Shown here: positions 8,323-17,464 of the stretch, piece by piece | Layout: the number at the start of each line of letters is the position of its first letter | Numbering within the stretch: the first letter of the stretch is position 1 | Assembly: GCA_963752345.1 (NCBI GenBank) | Contig: CAVVYA010000020.1 | Coordinates: 124,001-188,000 of the forward strand | From: CAVVYA01 sp963752345 | GTDB lineage: Bacteria > Pseudomonadota > Alphaproteobacteria > SMXQ01 | Reading direction: 5' to 3' | DNA length: 64,000 nucleotides | Notes under the pieces: model-generated | What the model saw: the letters and a program-made list of their open reading frames with translations, nothing else | The model's database searches: none | What the model was told of the DNA's origin: nothing | Program-made: the position numbers and the translations under genes

Positions 8323-9831
8323 GCCCATCGTCCGGCATGAGCGGCGCACCGCCGCCCGTGTACGGGGGGTTCCGGAGAAAATGCCGCTGAATTCGGTCAA
8401 CGGCGGTCCGAGTGAGACGCCTTGGCCGCTGAGGCGAAATTCTCGAATGGTATGTTCGTGGTCCCCGCTGCGCTTCTTCACCACCGAAAGCGCCCTTCGC
8501 ACCGTTCCGGCATATTCGAAGTAGCGCAGCATCAGAACGGAATCGCTGAGATAGCTGATATCGAGCGGGGTCTCTATGGGGCCGACGAGGCCATGCTGCG
8601 CGAGCACAAGATGGTCACGATGCCCTGCTGGTTGAGGTAGCTCAGAAGCTCATGCATCTGCAGGATCAGAAAGCGTTCGTCCGGCATCGCGTTCAGGTAG
8701 CCGTTGAGGCTGTCGATGAGAATGATGCGCGCGTGCCGTCTCGACGCTCGCCGTACGGTGGCGGCAAACTCGCCCGGCGACAACTCGGCAGGATCGATCT
8801 GCTGGACACGGATCTTGCCGGATGCCGTCAGTTCGTCCAGCGGAAATCCAAGGGCGCGCGCGCGCGCTTCCAGTGTGCCCCGTCCTTCGTCGAAGGCAAA
8901 GAAGACCGCGCATTCACCGCGCTGTGCCGCGGCGATGGCATAGGTCAGCGCGAGGGAGGACTTGCCCACGCCCGCAGCGCCGATCACGAGCGCATTGGTG
9001 CCGCGCTCGATCCCGCCGCCCAGCAGCTTGTCGATCTCGGGATTTCCACTCGAGAGCGTACTCGCCCAGGAAAGAGGTATGGTGCTCGGCCGCGACAAGG
9101 CGGGGGTAGATTTCAAGCCCGCCTTTCTTGATCGTGAAGTCGTGGTATCCCCCGCGAAATTCGATGCCGCGCATCTTCACGACCCGCAGCCGCCGCCGCT
9201 CCGCGCCGTAGTCGAGGGCCAGTTGCTCCAGGAGCACGACTCCATGCGAGATTGAATGCAGCTGCAGATCGTTCGTCTTCGACGTGAGGTCGTCGAGCAA
9301 GATCACGGTGCATTGCCGACTGGTGAAGAAATGCTTCAGGGCGAGGACCTGACGGCGATAGCGCAAGGGGCTCTGCGCCAACAGCCGCAACTCGGAAAGG
9401 CTGTCGAATACGACGCGACTTGGGTTGAGTTCCGCGACCTTGTCGAACACGAGCTTGGTCGTTTCGCTCAGCTCCATTTCGGCGGGATGCAGGATGGTCA
9501 GCTCACGGGCCGGGTCCAGAGAGGTTTCCGGCGGCACGAGTTCGAATATATCGATGCCAGCAAGGGACCAGCCGTGGCGCTTGGCGACCAGGCGCAGCTC
9601 TCGCTCGGTCTCGGAAAGAGTAATGTAGAGAACCCGCTCGCCGCGGCGCGCACCTTCGAGAAGAAATTGAAGTGCTATTGTCGTCTTGCCGGTGCCTGGA
9701 CGCCCTTCATAGAGGTACATGCGATTGGCATCGAGGCCGCCACTCAGGATGTCGTCTAAACCTGTGCTGCCTGTCGAAACGCGCGGCAGCTCTAAATCCT
9801 CGGCGTGTCGTGCTTCAGAATGTTCGGCCAT
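8309..9831 (-). pseudogene. KaiC-like double-domain RecA ATPase, frameshifted
   Basis: A two-domain KaiC/RAD55 family ATPase of about 505 residues when joined. Domain 1 has the Walker A motif EGRPGTGKTT and RVVFDSLSELRL. Domain 2 has GAAGVGKSS, a Walker-B-like RIILIDSLNGYLNA and the C-terminal FSGIFSGTP. Frame breaks fall at about 9058, 8608 and in a run of six identical bases at 8364-8369; after the last, the true C-terminus runs to the stop at 8309-8311. Such KaiC homologues outside cyanobacteria usually pair with a histidine kinase, as here, and act in stress signalling rather than a clock. An AGAGGAG-like ribosome-binding site precedes the ATG at 9831. Both ATPase cores are otherwise well preserved. 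Confidence 0.78.
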
Positions 9832-10030
9832 GATCTCCTCTTTGTGCGCAGGCCTTTCTCACAACGTGGGAATTGCCTGCGAGTTCAATTCCAGCGTGAT
9901 GTGCACGCTATCGAGTGGAACTCACCAGAGCAAAGCATCGTCGCCGTAGGCGGGAGAAACTGGTCCGAAGGTTCCACTGGAACTCAGAGGATTGGTCGGG
10001 CAACGTACAAAGGACGTCGTGGCGCGCCGG

Positions 10031-10594
10031 CTAGATCCGCGTCGAGAGCCAGATCGCGAGGCGCGAGCCGGCTTTGACCACGGCGGAGATCCCCTCATAG
10101 AGTGGCGCATCGAGCGCGCCATGGGCCTTGGCGGTGGCGCCATGCTCGATCTCGTCGTGGCGGAATTCCTCGATCCGGGCGGCGAGTTGCGGGTCGTCGG
10201 CCGCGAGTTCCTCGGCCTGGGCGCGGTAATGCTCGTCGATCACTTCCTCGACGGCGACCGTGCAGGCCATGGCGGCGCGCGGGCCGAGCAGGGCGGAGGC
10301 GGCGCCGAGCGCGAAGCCCGCCACATGCCAGACGGGCGACAGGGCGGTGGGCCGCACGCGGCGCTCGATGACCAGCTTGTCGAAGGCGGCGAGATGATCT
10401 TTTTCCTTGGCCGCCATGGCGCGGATGGCGCGCGTCGCCGGGCCACGCCGGAGCACCGCGAGCTGGCCGTCATAGATGCGCACCGCACCGTATTCGCCGG
10501 CATGGTCGACGCGGATCATGCGCTCGATCAGCTTGCCGCGCGGCAGGTCGCCGGGCAGTCGGCGGCGGACGGGGCGCACGAATGGACTGGTCAT
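10031..10594 (-). CDS. coq7: demethoxyubiquinone hydroxylase (Coq7/Cat5 family)
   Basis: Di-iron carboxylate hydroxylase of ubiquinone synthesis, 187 residues. The iron ligands are all visible: E34 in AGEYGA, E64 and H67 in EKDH, E116 in VAVEEVIDEHY, and E148/H151 in HDEIEH. It converts demethoxyubiquinol to 5-hydroxyubiquinol at the membrane using oxygen. The start overlaps the stop of dsbB by 4 bases, so it is translationally coupled and at the end of a same-strand series that includes dsbB and yqaA. Confidence 0.95.
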   Translation of the reverse strand: MTSPFVRPVRRRLPGDLPRGKLIERMIRVDHAGEYGAVRIYDGQLAVLRRGPATRAIRAMAAKEKDHLAAFDKLVIERRVRPTALSPVWHVAGFALGAASALLGPRAAMACTVAVEEVIDEHYRAQAEELAADDPQLAARIEEFRHDEIEHGATAKAHGALDAPLYEGISAVVKAGSRLAIWLSTRI

Positions 10595-11148
10595 GGCTGC
10601 TGCCTCCGGTTCGATGGCGGCGCGGCAGGGGTCGTCGTCAGCTTGCGGGCGAAGGCGAAGCTGGCGATGCCGAGCGCCAGGGCGAGCAACGCATTATAGC
10701 CGGCCATGGAAATGCCGAACAGCGTCCAGGCCGGCTCGTCGCAGCGCACCATCGGAGCCGCCAGCAAGCGCTGCCGCAGTTCGTCCGCGCTGGTGGCGCC
10801 GGACAAGTGGCCGACACAGGCACTGGTGCCCTCCCACCATTTCTGTTCGACGCCGACATGGAACACGGCGATGCCGGCGCCGATCAGCAAGGTCAGGCCG
10901 CACAGCGCGAGCAGGACCGCGAGCAGGCGCCGTTCCACGCCGGCGCGCGCCAGGCCGAAGCCGATGCCGGCCAGCCCGATGGTGATGGCGTAGGGGTAAC
11001 GCTGCCACAGGCAGAGCTCGCAGGGCTGCAATCCGCCGAGGAACTGGAAGGCGAAGGCGCCGCCGAGGATCAGCACGCTGGCGGCCAGGACCGCGAGGAA
11101 GACGAGGCGGGCTTCGAAATCCTGCGGATGGGCGATGTCGGGGCGCAT
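10591..11148 (-). CDS. dsbB: disulfide bond formation protein DsbB
   Basis: Four-helix inner-membrane quinone reductase, 185 residues, that reoxidises the periplasmic oxidase DsbA. The first cysteine pair is C43-x-x-C46 (QPCELCLWQR, diagnostic of the family). The second pair is in the long periplasmic loop (TSACVGHLSG and MVRCDEPAW). The partner DsbA is not in the window. It overlaps coq7 by 4 bases, and both depend on quinone. A gap of 84 bases separates it from yqaA upstream. Confidence 0.93.
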   Translation of the reverse strand: MRPDIAHPQDFEARLVFLAVLAASVLILGGAFAFQFLGGLQPCELCLWQRYPYAITIGLAGIGFGLARAGVERRLLAVLLALCGLTLLIGAGIAVFHVGVEQKWWEGTSACVGHLSGATSADELRQRLLAAPMVRCDEPAWTLFGISMAGYNALLALALGIASFAFARKLTTTPAAPPSNRRQQP

Positions 11149-11232
11149 GAAGCCTCGGAGTCGGTGAGAGCGGCTATTTTAGCAGATCGGCGCGGGCATG
11201 CCGCGAGTCAAAGACGTGGCCGACGGAACCGC

Positions 11233-11814
11233 TCAGAACAGGTATTTGATCGCGACGAAACCGCCGATCAGCAGCACCAGGCAGAGCGTGGTGACGAGCG
11301 CCAGGCGCTTCTCGACGAAGGCCCGGATCGGCGGGCCGAAGGCCCACAGCAGCCCGGCGACCAGAAAAAACCGCACGCCGCGCGACAGCATCGAGGCGAC
11401 GGTGAAGGTGAACAGGTCGAAGTGCAAGGCGCCGCTGGTGATGGTGAGGAACTTGTAGGGGATCGGCGTCATGCCCTTGGCGATGATGATCCAGGCGCCC
11501 CATTCGTCGAACGACTGCTTGAGCGCGTCGTATTTGTCCATCACGTGGTAAAATTCGAGGATCGGCTTGCCGACCGTCTCGAACAGGAAGTAGCCGATGG
11601 CATAGCCGAGAAAGCCGCCGATCACAGACGAGATCGTGGCAATGGTGGCGAGCCGCCAGGCGCGCCGGCGGTCCGCCAAAACCATGGGCGCGAGCAGCAC
11701 GTCGGGCGGAATGGGAAAGACGGAGCTTTCGATAAAGGAGACGATGGCGAGCGCCCATTCGGCGCGCTTGTGCGCGGCGAGCCGCAGAGTCCAGTCGTAA
11801 GCGGCGCGTAGCAC
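11233..11814 (-). CDS. YqaA family VTT-domain (DedA-like) membrane protein
   Basis: A 193-residue inner-membrane protein with the VTT/SNARE-associated pattern: SSVFPIPPDVLLAPMVLA, SSVIGGFLGYAIGY, the GAWIIIAKGMTPIPYKF motif and SRGVRFFLVAGLLW. The AKGMTPIPYK block and the length match the YqaA branch. DedA relatives move undecaprenyl phosphate or phosphatidylethanolamine across the membrane, but the YqaA substrate is unknown. It starts 2 bases after the stop of the Anbu gene, so it is probably part of the Anbu transcript. Confidence 0.87.
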   Translation of the reverse strand: MLRAAYDWTLRLAAHKRAEWALAIVSFIESSVFPIPPDVLLAPMVLADRRRAWRLATIATISSVIGGFLGYAIGYFLFETVGKPILEFYHVMDKYDALKQSFDEWGAWIIIAKGMTPIPYKFLTITSGALHFDLFTFTVASMLSRGVRFFLVAGLLWAFGPPIRAFVEKRLALVTTLCLVLLIGGFVAIKYLF

Positions 11815-11816
11815 GG

Positions 11817-12551
11817 TCAGATTTTCCAGTCGGGGGCCGGCATCTCCTGGAAGGCGAAGCGCAGCGCGTCACCCCAATAGCTGCGCACGCTCTGGAAATA
11901 GTCGTTCGTCTCGTCCACCCGCAAGGTCAGGCCCCGCTTGAAGGTATCCTTGCGGTAGCACAACAGGTCGATCGGCAGGCCGACCGAGATATTGCTGCGC
12001 ATGGTCGAATCGAACGACAGCAGGCAGGCCTTGACGGCTTCGACCATGGTCGATTCGTGCGTGATGGTGCGATCGATGATCGGCTTGCCGTATTTGTTCT
12101 CGCCGATCTGGAAATAGGGACTGTCGGGCGAGGCCTCGATGAAATTGCCGGCGGCATAGATGAAGAACAGCCGCGGCGGCTCGCCCCTGATCTGGCCGCC
12201 GAAGATCAGGCCGATGCGGAACTCCTCGTTGTGCTCGCGCAGCGCCTCATTGTCGCGGCGGTAGACTTCGCGCACGGCGTCGCCCACCACTTCGGCGGCG
12301 GCAAACATGTCCTTGGCGGTCATCAGGTTGGTCGCGCCCTTCTTCTTTTTGGTTCCTTGGCGCAGCAGTTCGGTGATCGCCTGGGTGACGGCGAGGTTGC
12401 CCGAGGCGAGCAGGGTCATGAGCCGCTCACCGGGCTTTTCGAAGGTGGTGAGCTTGCGATAGGTCGAGACGTCGTCCACGCCGGCGTTGGTGCGGGAATC
12501 GGCGGCGAAGACCAGGCCGGACTCGAGATAGAAGGCGACTGCGTATGTCAT
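11817..12551 (-). CDS. Anbu, proteasome-type N-terminal nucleophile protease
   Basis: A 244-residue bacterial proteasome-subunit homologue (Anbu). Thr2 directly follows the initiator Met and would become the N-terminal nucleophile after Met removal. The AADSR motif (Asp17 of the mature chain) and the Lys near mature residue 32 (TYRKLTTF) complete the catalytic set. There is no propeptide, as usual for Anbu. It is the fourth gene of the conserved block ATP-grasp, alpha-E, transglutaminase, Anbu. The block is thought to make, attach or remove a peptide-like tag under stress, but its substrate is not known. A 95-base gap precedes it. Confidence 0.92.
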   Translation of the reverse strand: MTYAVAFYLESGLVFAADSRTNAGVDDVSTYRKLTTFEKPGERLMTLLASGNLAVTQAITELLRQGTKKKKGATNLMTAKDMFAAAEVVGDAVREVYRRDNEALREHNEEFRIGLIFGGQIRGEPPRLFFIYAAGNFIEASPDSPYFQIGENKYGKPIIDRTITHESTMVEAVKACLLSFDSTMRSNISVGLPIDLLCYRKDTFKRGLTLRVDETNDYFQSVRSYWGDALRFAFQEMPAPDWKI

Positions 12552-12646
12552 TCTTATCAGGGGGTTGTCTATGCGACGGGCGCGGCAGCATATCGGAGCG
12601 ACCCGCCCCTCACCACCCTGAATTTTGCCGGGCCGGCCTTAAGAAT

Positions 12647-13498
12647 TCATTGCTGGTCGTCGCTTTGCTGCCAGGCGGCGGGCGGCTGTTTGAGTCGGCC
12701 CTGGTCGACCGACACGGTGACCGCCATATCCTCGCCGCCGCCGCCATGGCGAATGCCGCGCACCGGCGCGCAGGCCAGGTAGTCGAGGCCGACGGCCAGG
12801 CGCAGGTGGGCTTCGGTCGGGCAGAGTTCGTTGGCCACGTCGAATCCCACCCAGCCCAGGGATTCGACCCAGGCCTCGCCCCAGGCATGGGAGGCGTCCT
12901 CGCCCGTCGCCGTGCTGCCGGCATGGACGTATCCCGAGACATAGCGCGCCGGCACGCCGAGCGCGCGCGCCGCGGCGATGAAGACATGAGTCTGGTCCTG
13001 GCACACGCCCGTCCCCTGGGCGAGGGCCTGGCCCGCGGTGCTGTCGGCCCGGGTTTCGCCCTGGCGGTATTTGACCGCCTTGGCCACCCGTCCGCTGAGC
13101 TCGTGCAACCCTTCCAGGCGATTCTTCGCAAAGAGGGCGCGCAGCGGCGCCACCATGTCGCGCAGCGCGTCATCGGGGGCCGTCAGCGTGGTATCGCGCA
13201 GATAGATGCCGACCGGCAGCGGTTCGCCCTCGCCCGACACGACGCCGGCGGTATCGACCGTTTCCGCTTCGCCGAGCACGCGGATGGCGATTTCCTGGTG
13301 CGGCGTGTCGACCACCAGCACATGCATGATGTTGCCGTAGGGGTCGGTCATCTCCTGCGCCTGGCCGGGCGTTTCGATACGCCAGCGCAGCACGTTCTGG
13401 CAGGTCGCCGGGCGCGGCGTGAGGCGGAGATATTGAATGGTGTAATTGGCCGGCGCGTCGTAGCGGTAGGTCGTGCTGTGCTGGATGGCGAGCTTCAT
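12647..13498 (-). CDS. transglutaminase family protein of the Anbu operon
   Basis: A 283-residue cytoplasmic transglutaminase-like cysteine protease. The N-terminal beta domain starts HSTTYRYDAP. The papain-like core shows the nucleophile Cys in GVCQDQTH, the His in DASHAWGEAW and the Asp in GFDVANE. No signal peptide is present. The start at 13498 lies 2 bases beyond the alpha-E stop, which suggests coupling. In Anbu loci this protein is predicted to act on the peptide formed by the ATP-grasp enzyme. Confidence 0.93.
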   Translation of the reverse strand: MKLAIQHSTTYRYDAPANYTIQYLRLTPRPATCQNVLRWRIETPGQAQEMTDPYGNIMHVLVVDTPHQEIAIRVLGEAETVDTAGVVSGEGEPLPVGIYLRDTTLTAPDDALRDMVAPLRALFAKNRLEGLHELSGRVAKAVKYRQGETRADSTAGQALAQGTGVCQDQTHVFIAAARALGVPARYVSGYVHAGSTATGEDASHAWGEAWVESLGWVGFDVANELCPTEAHLRLAVGLDYLACAPVRGIRHGGGGEDMAVTVSVDQGRLKQPPAAWQQSDDQQ

Positions 13499-13500
13499 GG

Positions 13501-14442
13501 TCAGGCCGCGAGATGGAAGCTGTCTTCGATTTCGCGCGACAGGGCGTTGTTGCGCCGCAGAAAGGTCGTCAGGAATTCGTGCAGGCCATTGCGGTAGATA
13601 TCGTCGATCTTGCCGAAGTGCAGCGAGGCATGAATCTCGCCCGCCAGGCGGTTGGCTTCGGTCGGGCGATCGCCGCTGATCGCATTGAGGATGCCGACCG
13701 TTGCGTCGATGCAGGAATGCAGCGAGCGCGGCATGGAGGCGTTCAGGGTCAGCAACTCGGTCACGCGCCATGGCGTGATGATGTCGTGATACACCCGGTG
13801 GTAGGCGCGGAAGCCGCTCACCGAGCGCAGCAGCGCGCCCCATTGGAAGTGATCCACCGCGCCGCCGACCTCGGTGTCGGAGGGCAGCAGCACATGGTAT
13901 TTCACGTCCAGGATGCGGGCGACGTCGTCGGCACGCTCGACGAAGGTGCCGAGCCGCAGGAAGTTGTAGGCCTCGTCGCGCAGCATGGTGCCGAAGGTGA
14001 TGCCGCGGAACAGATGGGAGCGCTCTTTCATCCAGTCGAAGAAGTTGCGCTGGCCCTGCTCGGCGAGCCGGTCCGGCGTCAGATCCTGCACCTCGAGCCA
14101 GGTGGCATTGAGGCTTTCCCACATCTCCGAGGTGATCGACACGCGTTCCGCATTGGCGTTGTCGCGCGCCGCGCGGATGGCGGACCAGATGCTCGAGCTG
14201 TTCTCGCGGTCGAGCGTCAGATAGGTCGTGACGTTGGCCTGGGTGATCTCGCCATAGCGCTTCACGTAGTCGCCCGCGCCGCCGACGATCTGCAGCAAGG
14301 CCTGCCATTCGCTGGCGCCTTTCTTGGCGACGTGGGGCAGGAGCGACATGCGCTGGCTGATCTCGAGCAGCCGGGCGGTGTTCTCCGCGCGCTCGATGTA
14401 ACGCGACATCCAATAGAGGTGGCTGGCGGCGCGGCTCAGCAT
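13501..14442 (-). CDS. alpha-E domain-containing protein of the Anbu operon
   Basis: All-helical alpha-E protein, 313 residues, beginning MLSRAASHLYWMSRYIERAENTARLL, the family signature. Later blocks include LGTFVERADDVARILD and AFRAYHR-like helices. The ATG at 14442 is preferred to the one at 14454 because a GGAGG lies 5 bases upstream and the family starts with MLSR. Its biochemical role is unknown; it is nearly always next to the circularly permuted ATP-grasp protein and probably works with it. Confidence 0.92.
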   Translation of the reverse strand: MLSRAASHLYWMSRYIERAENTARLLEISQRMSLLPHVAKKGASEWQALLQIVGGAGDYVKRYGEITQANVTTYLTLDRENSSSIWSAIRAARDNANAERVSITSEMWESLNATWLEVQDLTPDRLAEQGQRNFFDWMKERSHLFRGITFGTMLRDEAYNFLRLGTFVERADDVARILDVKYHVLLPSDTEVGGAVDHFQWGALLRSVSGFRAYHRVYHDIITPWRVTELLTLNASMPRSLHSCIDATVGILNAISGDRPTEANRLAGEIHASLHFGKIDDIYRNGLHEFLTTFLRRNNALSREIEDSFHLAA

Positions 14443-14453
14443 GTCGGCCTCCA

Positions 14454-15932
14454 TCAGCTTTCCACGATCCAGGTGTCCTTGGTGCCGCCGCCTTGCGACG
14501 AATTCACCACCAGCGAACCCTTGACCAGCGCCACCCGGGTCAGGCAGCCGGGCACCAGGGTCTGCGTCTTGCCGGAAATCACGAAAGGCCGCATGTCGAC
14601 GTGGCGCGGCGCGATGCCGTTGCCGACGAAGGTCGGGCAGGTGGAGAGCGCCAGCGTCGGCTGAGCGATATAGTTGCCCGGGTTGGCGAGGATGCGCGCG
14701 CGGAAGTCGCGCAGCTCGCCGCGGCTCGCCGCGGGGCCGATCAGCATGCCGTAGCCGCCCGAGCCGTGCACCTCCTTGACCACGAGTTCCGCGAGATGGT
14801 CGAGCACATAGGCGCGGTCGTCCGCGTCGCGCAGCACGTAGGTCGGCACGTTGGCCAGAATCGGCTCCTCGCCGAGATAGAAGCGGATCATCTCCGGCAC
14901 GTGCACATACATCGATTTGTCGTCGGCGACGCCGGTGCCGATGGCGTTGGCCAGGGTCACGGCGCCGGCGCGGTAGACCGACAGCAGGCCCGGCACGCCG
15001 AGCATGGAATCGCGGTTGAAGGCGAGCGGGTCGAGGAAGCTGTCGTCGACCCGGCGGTAGATGACATCGACCCGCTGCGGTCCGCGCGTGGTGCGCATGA
15101 ACACATGACCGCCCTTGACGAACATGTCCTGGCCCTCGACGAGATCGATGCCCATCTGGTCGGCGAGGAAGACATGTTCGAAATAAGCGCTGTTGTGGCT
15201 GCCCGGGGTCAAAAGCACGACCGTCGGATCGCTCACCCCGGCGGGCGCCACCGCGCGCAGGTTCTCGATCAGCTGGGCCGGGTAATTGTCGACCGGCGCG
15301 ATCTTGTGGGCGGCGAACAGGTCGGGAAACAGCCGCATCATCACATTGCGGTTTTCCAGCATGTAGGAGACGCCGGACGGGGTGCGCAGGTTGTCCTCGA
15401 GCACGTAGATGTCGCGCTCGCCGGTGCGCACCAGATCGAGGCCGGCAATATGCACATAGGTGCCGCCCGGCACGTTGAGACCCTGCATCTCGAGCCGGTA
15501 TTGATCGTTGCGCAGCACGTCTTCGGCCGGGATGCGCCCGGCGCGCAGGATCTCCTGGCCGTGATAGATATCGTTGAGGAAGGCGTTGATGGCGCGCACG
15601 CGCTGGCGGCAGCCGGCGTCGATCAACCGCCATTCCTCGGCGGCGATGATGCGCGGGATGACGTCGAACGGGATCAGCCGCTCGGTCGAGCTTTCCTTGC
15701 CATAGACCAGGAAGGTGATGCCGAGCCGGCGGAACAGGAGCTCGGCCTCTTTGCGCTTACGCTCGAGCTCCTTCGGCGCAATCGTGGATTGCCATTCGGC
15801 GAAGGCCTGGTAGACCGCCCGCACCCCGCCGTCGGGCAAGCGCATCTCGTCGAAGGGTGCGCGCCGCGTCGAGCGGGATGTCCGCAGACTACCCCGTATC
15901 TTTTCTTCGAGGTTCGCAGGCACTGTGGTCAT
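14454..15932 (-). CDS. circularly permuted type 2 ATP-grasp protein of the Anbu operon
   Basis: Circularly permuted ATP-grasp ligase of about 492 residues. Recognisable blocks are FLNDIYHGQEIL, GLDLVRTGERDIYVLEDNLRTPSG, NVMMRLFPD, LLTPGSHNSAYFEHVFLA, VIYRRVDDSFLDPL and the C-terminal VVKEVHGSGGYGMLIGP and STCPTFV. It is predicted to form an amide or peptide bond in the Anbu pathway. The ATG at 15932 is chosen; a TTG at 15968 is possible, and neither has a strong ribosome-binding site. It is the first gene of the operon, so the promoter should lie at 15933-16100. Confidence 0.9.
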   Translation of the reverse strand: MTTVPANLEEKIRGSLRTSRSTRRAPFDEMRLPDGGVRAVYQAFAEWQSTIAPKELERKRKEAELLFRRLGITFLVYGKESSTERLIPFDVIPRIIAAEEWRLIDAGCRQRVRAINAFLNDIYHGQEILRAGRIPAEDVLRNDQYRLEMQGLNVPGGTYVHIAGLDLVRTGERDIYVLEDNLRTPSGVSYMLENRNVMMRLFPDLFAAHKIAPVDNYPAQLIENLRAVAPAGVSDPTVVLLTPGSHNSAYFEHVFLADQMGIDLVEGQDMFVKGGHVFMRTTRGPQRVDVIYRRVDDSFLDPLAFNRDSMLGVPGLLSVYRAGAVTLANAIGTGVADDKSMYVHVPEMIRFYLGEEPILANVPTYVLRDADDRAYVLDHLAELVVKEVHGSGGYGMLIGPAASRGELRDFRARILANPGNYIAQPTLALSTCPTFVGNGIAPRHVDMRPFVISGKTQTLVPGCLTRVALVKGSLVVNSSQGGGTKDTWIVES

Positions 15933-16105
15933 GGGGGAAGTCTGCGGCGGAATCTCGCCGTGTTTCAAGCGAAACCCCGCAGACCGGTACGATTTGACGT
16001 TTTTTCCGTCACGTGGCGTATTTTTTCGGCGCCTGAGCCGGCTCCCGCAATGAACGGAAAAAGGGGTGGGCCGTCTCCTGTTCCGATCCTCTGTCGGGAG
16101 GGCCG

Positions 16106-16178
16106 GGGGTGAGGGCTTGCGCCGCTCACCCCAACCGCTCGCTCTGTTCGCAGCCCTCCCCCATCGACGGGGGAGGGC
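16106..16178. repeat. intergenic palindromic repeat element
   Basis: Two GC-rich inverted repeats in tandem: GGGGTGAG at 16106-16113 pairs with CTCACCCC at 16125-16132, and GCCCTCCCCC at 16153-16162 pairs with GGGGGAGGGC at 16169-16178. The form matches the short palindromic repeats scattered between genes in many alphaproteobacteria. It lies between the substrate-binding protein's 3' end and the Anbu operon's 5' end. The second hairpin could attenuate transcription, but no T-run follows. Confidence 0.6.
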
Positions 16179-16227
16179 GTTATCGGCAGTCGCGGCAACC
16201 GAGCCAATTCTCCGTGCTCGCGCGCGG

Positions 16228-17232
16228 TTACTTCATCCCCTTGGTCGCTTTCTCGTAATAGCTCGTGTCGATGTATTTCGCGGGATCGCTGAGATTCATC
16301 TTCGGCTGACCGTATTGGCTGCGCAGCGCCAACACGTTCTTCACGCCTTCCACGCTGATCTCCGCCTTGCGGCTGAGGCCGCCACCGCCCTCCGTCAACT
16401 CGGCGTACATCGCTTCGATTTCCTGCGGCTTGGCGTCCTTGATGCGGTTCTGCAGCACTTCCTTGGCGCCCGCCTTATTGGTGAAGATGTAGTCATGGGC
16501 CGCGACCACGCCGCGGATCATGGAGACAATCTCCTTCTCGTGCTGCTTGGCCCAGGAGCGGCGGACGATATAGGCGCTGCCCTGATAGGCGCCGACGGTG
16601 GCGGCGGCATCGCCCAAAAAGGTGTAGCCGAGCGCCTTCGCTTCGAGATTGGTGGGCGCCGACAAGAGGGCGATGACGGCCTTGTTCTCCTTCAAAGCCT
16701 TCATGCGGGAGTCGGTGCCGCCGACCGACACGAGCTGATAGTCCTGGTCACGCTTGAGGCCGTTCTGCTCGAGCACACGGTAGGCCAGCAGGGCGTAGCC
16801 GCTATTGGGGGAATCGACCGCCAACGATTTGCCTTTCACCTCGGCGTAGCTCTTGATCTCGGGACGGGCGACGACGGCCTGGAGGCCGCCATGCACGCCC
16901 AGAATTGCGACGATGTCGAAGTTGTCGTATTTCACGTCGCCCTGGCCTTCGGTATAGGCGACGGTGTTGTCGAACGCGGCGCTGCCGATCGGATATTTGT
17001 TCGCCATCATGTCGGCGTAGAGCTCCTTGGAGCCCTTGGTGCGGTCGAGCGTGACCTCGAGGCCTTCCTTGGCGAACATCCCGCGGTCGATCGCGACCCA
17101 CAGCGGCAGGTTACCCGAGCCGCCGAAGGCGATCATGTCGATCTTCGTTTGTGCCATGGCGGGCGTTGTCATCCCGATCGCGGCGGTCATCAGGAAACCG
17201 GCGGCAGCGCGGGCAAGCGTTTTGGCTGACAT
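16228..17232 (-). CDS. ABC transporter substrate-binding protein (NMT1/SsuA-like)
   Basis: A 334-residue periplasmic binding protein of the NMT1/ThiY/SsuA class. A Sec signal peptide covers residues 1-27 (ending AMA-Q). The core has the AFGGSGNLPLWVAIDRGMFAKEG start typical of the class, GGLQAVVARPEI and AVDSPNSGYALLAYRVLE. A GGGAG ribosome-binding site lies 7 bases before the ATG. No permease or ATPase gene is adjacent, so the ligand (aromatic, sulfonate or pyrimidine-like in relatives) cannot be inferred. A decayed copy of its 3' end lies upstream at 17465-17650. Confidence 0.85.
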   Translation of the reverse strand: MSAKTLARAAAGFLMTAAIGMTTPAMAQTKIDMIAFGGSGNLPLWVAIDRGMFAKEGLEVTLDRTKGSKELYADMMANKYPIGSAAFDNTVAYTEGQGDVKYDNFDIVAILGVHGGLQAVVARPEIKSYAEVKGKSLAVDSPNSGYALLAYRVLEQNGLKRDQDYQLVSVGGTDSRMKALKENKAVIALLSAPTNLEAKALGYTFLGDAAATVGAYQGSAYIVRRSWAKQHEKEIVSMIRGVVAAHDYIFTNKAGAKEVLQNRIKDAKPQEIEAMYAELTEGGGGLSRKAEISVEGVKNVLALRSQYGQPKMNLSDPAKYIDTSYYEKATKGMK

Positions 17233-17415
17233 GGAATTCTCCCTGAGCGTGAAACGCGTTTTTTGGAACTGTACCCTTGCGGGGTCGTCCGCATCCCTGC
17301 CTTTTCCGCCATTATGGGAAGCCACGGTCGCCGCCGTCAACGCCCAGCGGCCGGAACGGTCCGGTCATCGCGGAAAGTTGGGGTGACGGGGGCCTGTGAC
17401 GGTCCGCCCGGGCGC

Positions 17416-17443
17416 AAAAAAGCCGGACAGTCGCGCGTCCGGC
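17416..17443 (-). terminator. Rho-independent terminator
   Basis: Minus-strand hairpin with stem GCCGGAC/GTCCGGC (17422-17428 and 17437-17443) and an 8-base loop, followed on that strand by six T residues (A run at 17416-17421). It lies just past the relic substrate-binding gene and probably belonged to it. Confidence 0.75.
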
Positions 17444-17464
17444 GGTTTGCACGAAAGACCGATA

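Noticed and set aside
8309..9831. Circadian clock locus
   Set aside because: No kaiA or kaiB nearby; KaiC homologues with histidine kinases are common outside clocks.
9917..9942. GGAAC-N17-CGTC resembling an EcfG (general stress) promoter, plus strand
   Set aside because: There is no plus-strand gene downstream for several kilobases, and the -10 element is off consensus.
14493..16112. Plus-strand ORF of 539 aa
   Set aside because: Antisense to the ATP-grasp gene; low-complexity His/Arg/Glu content.
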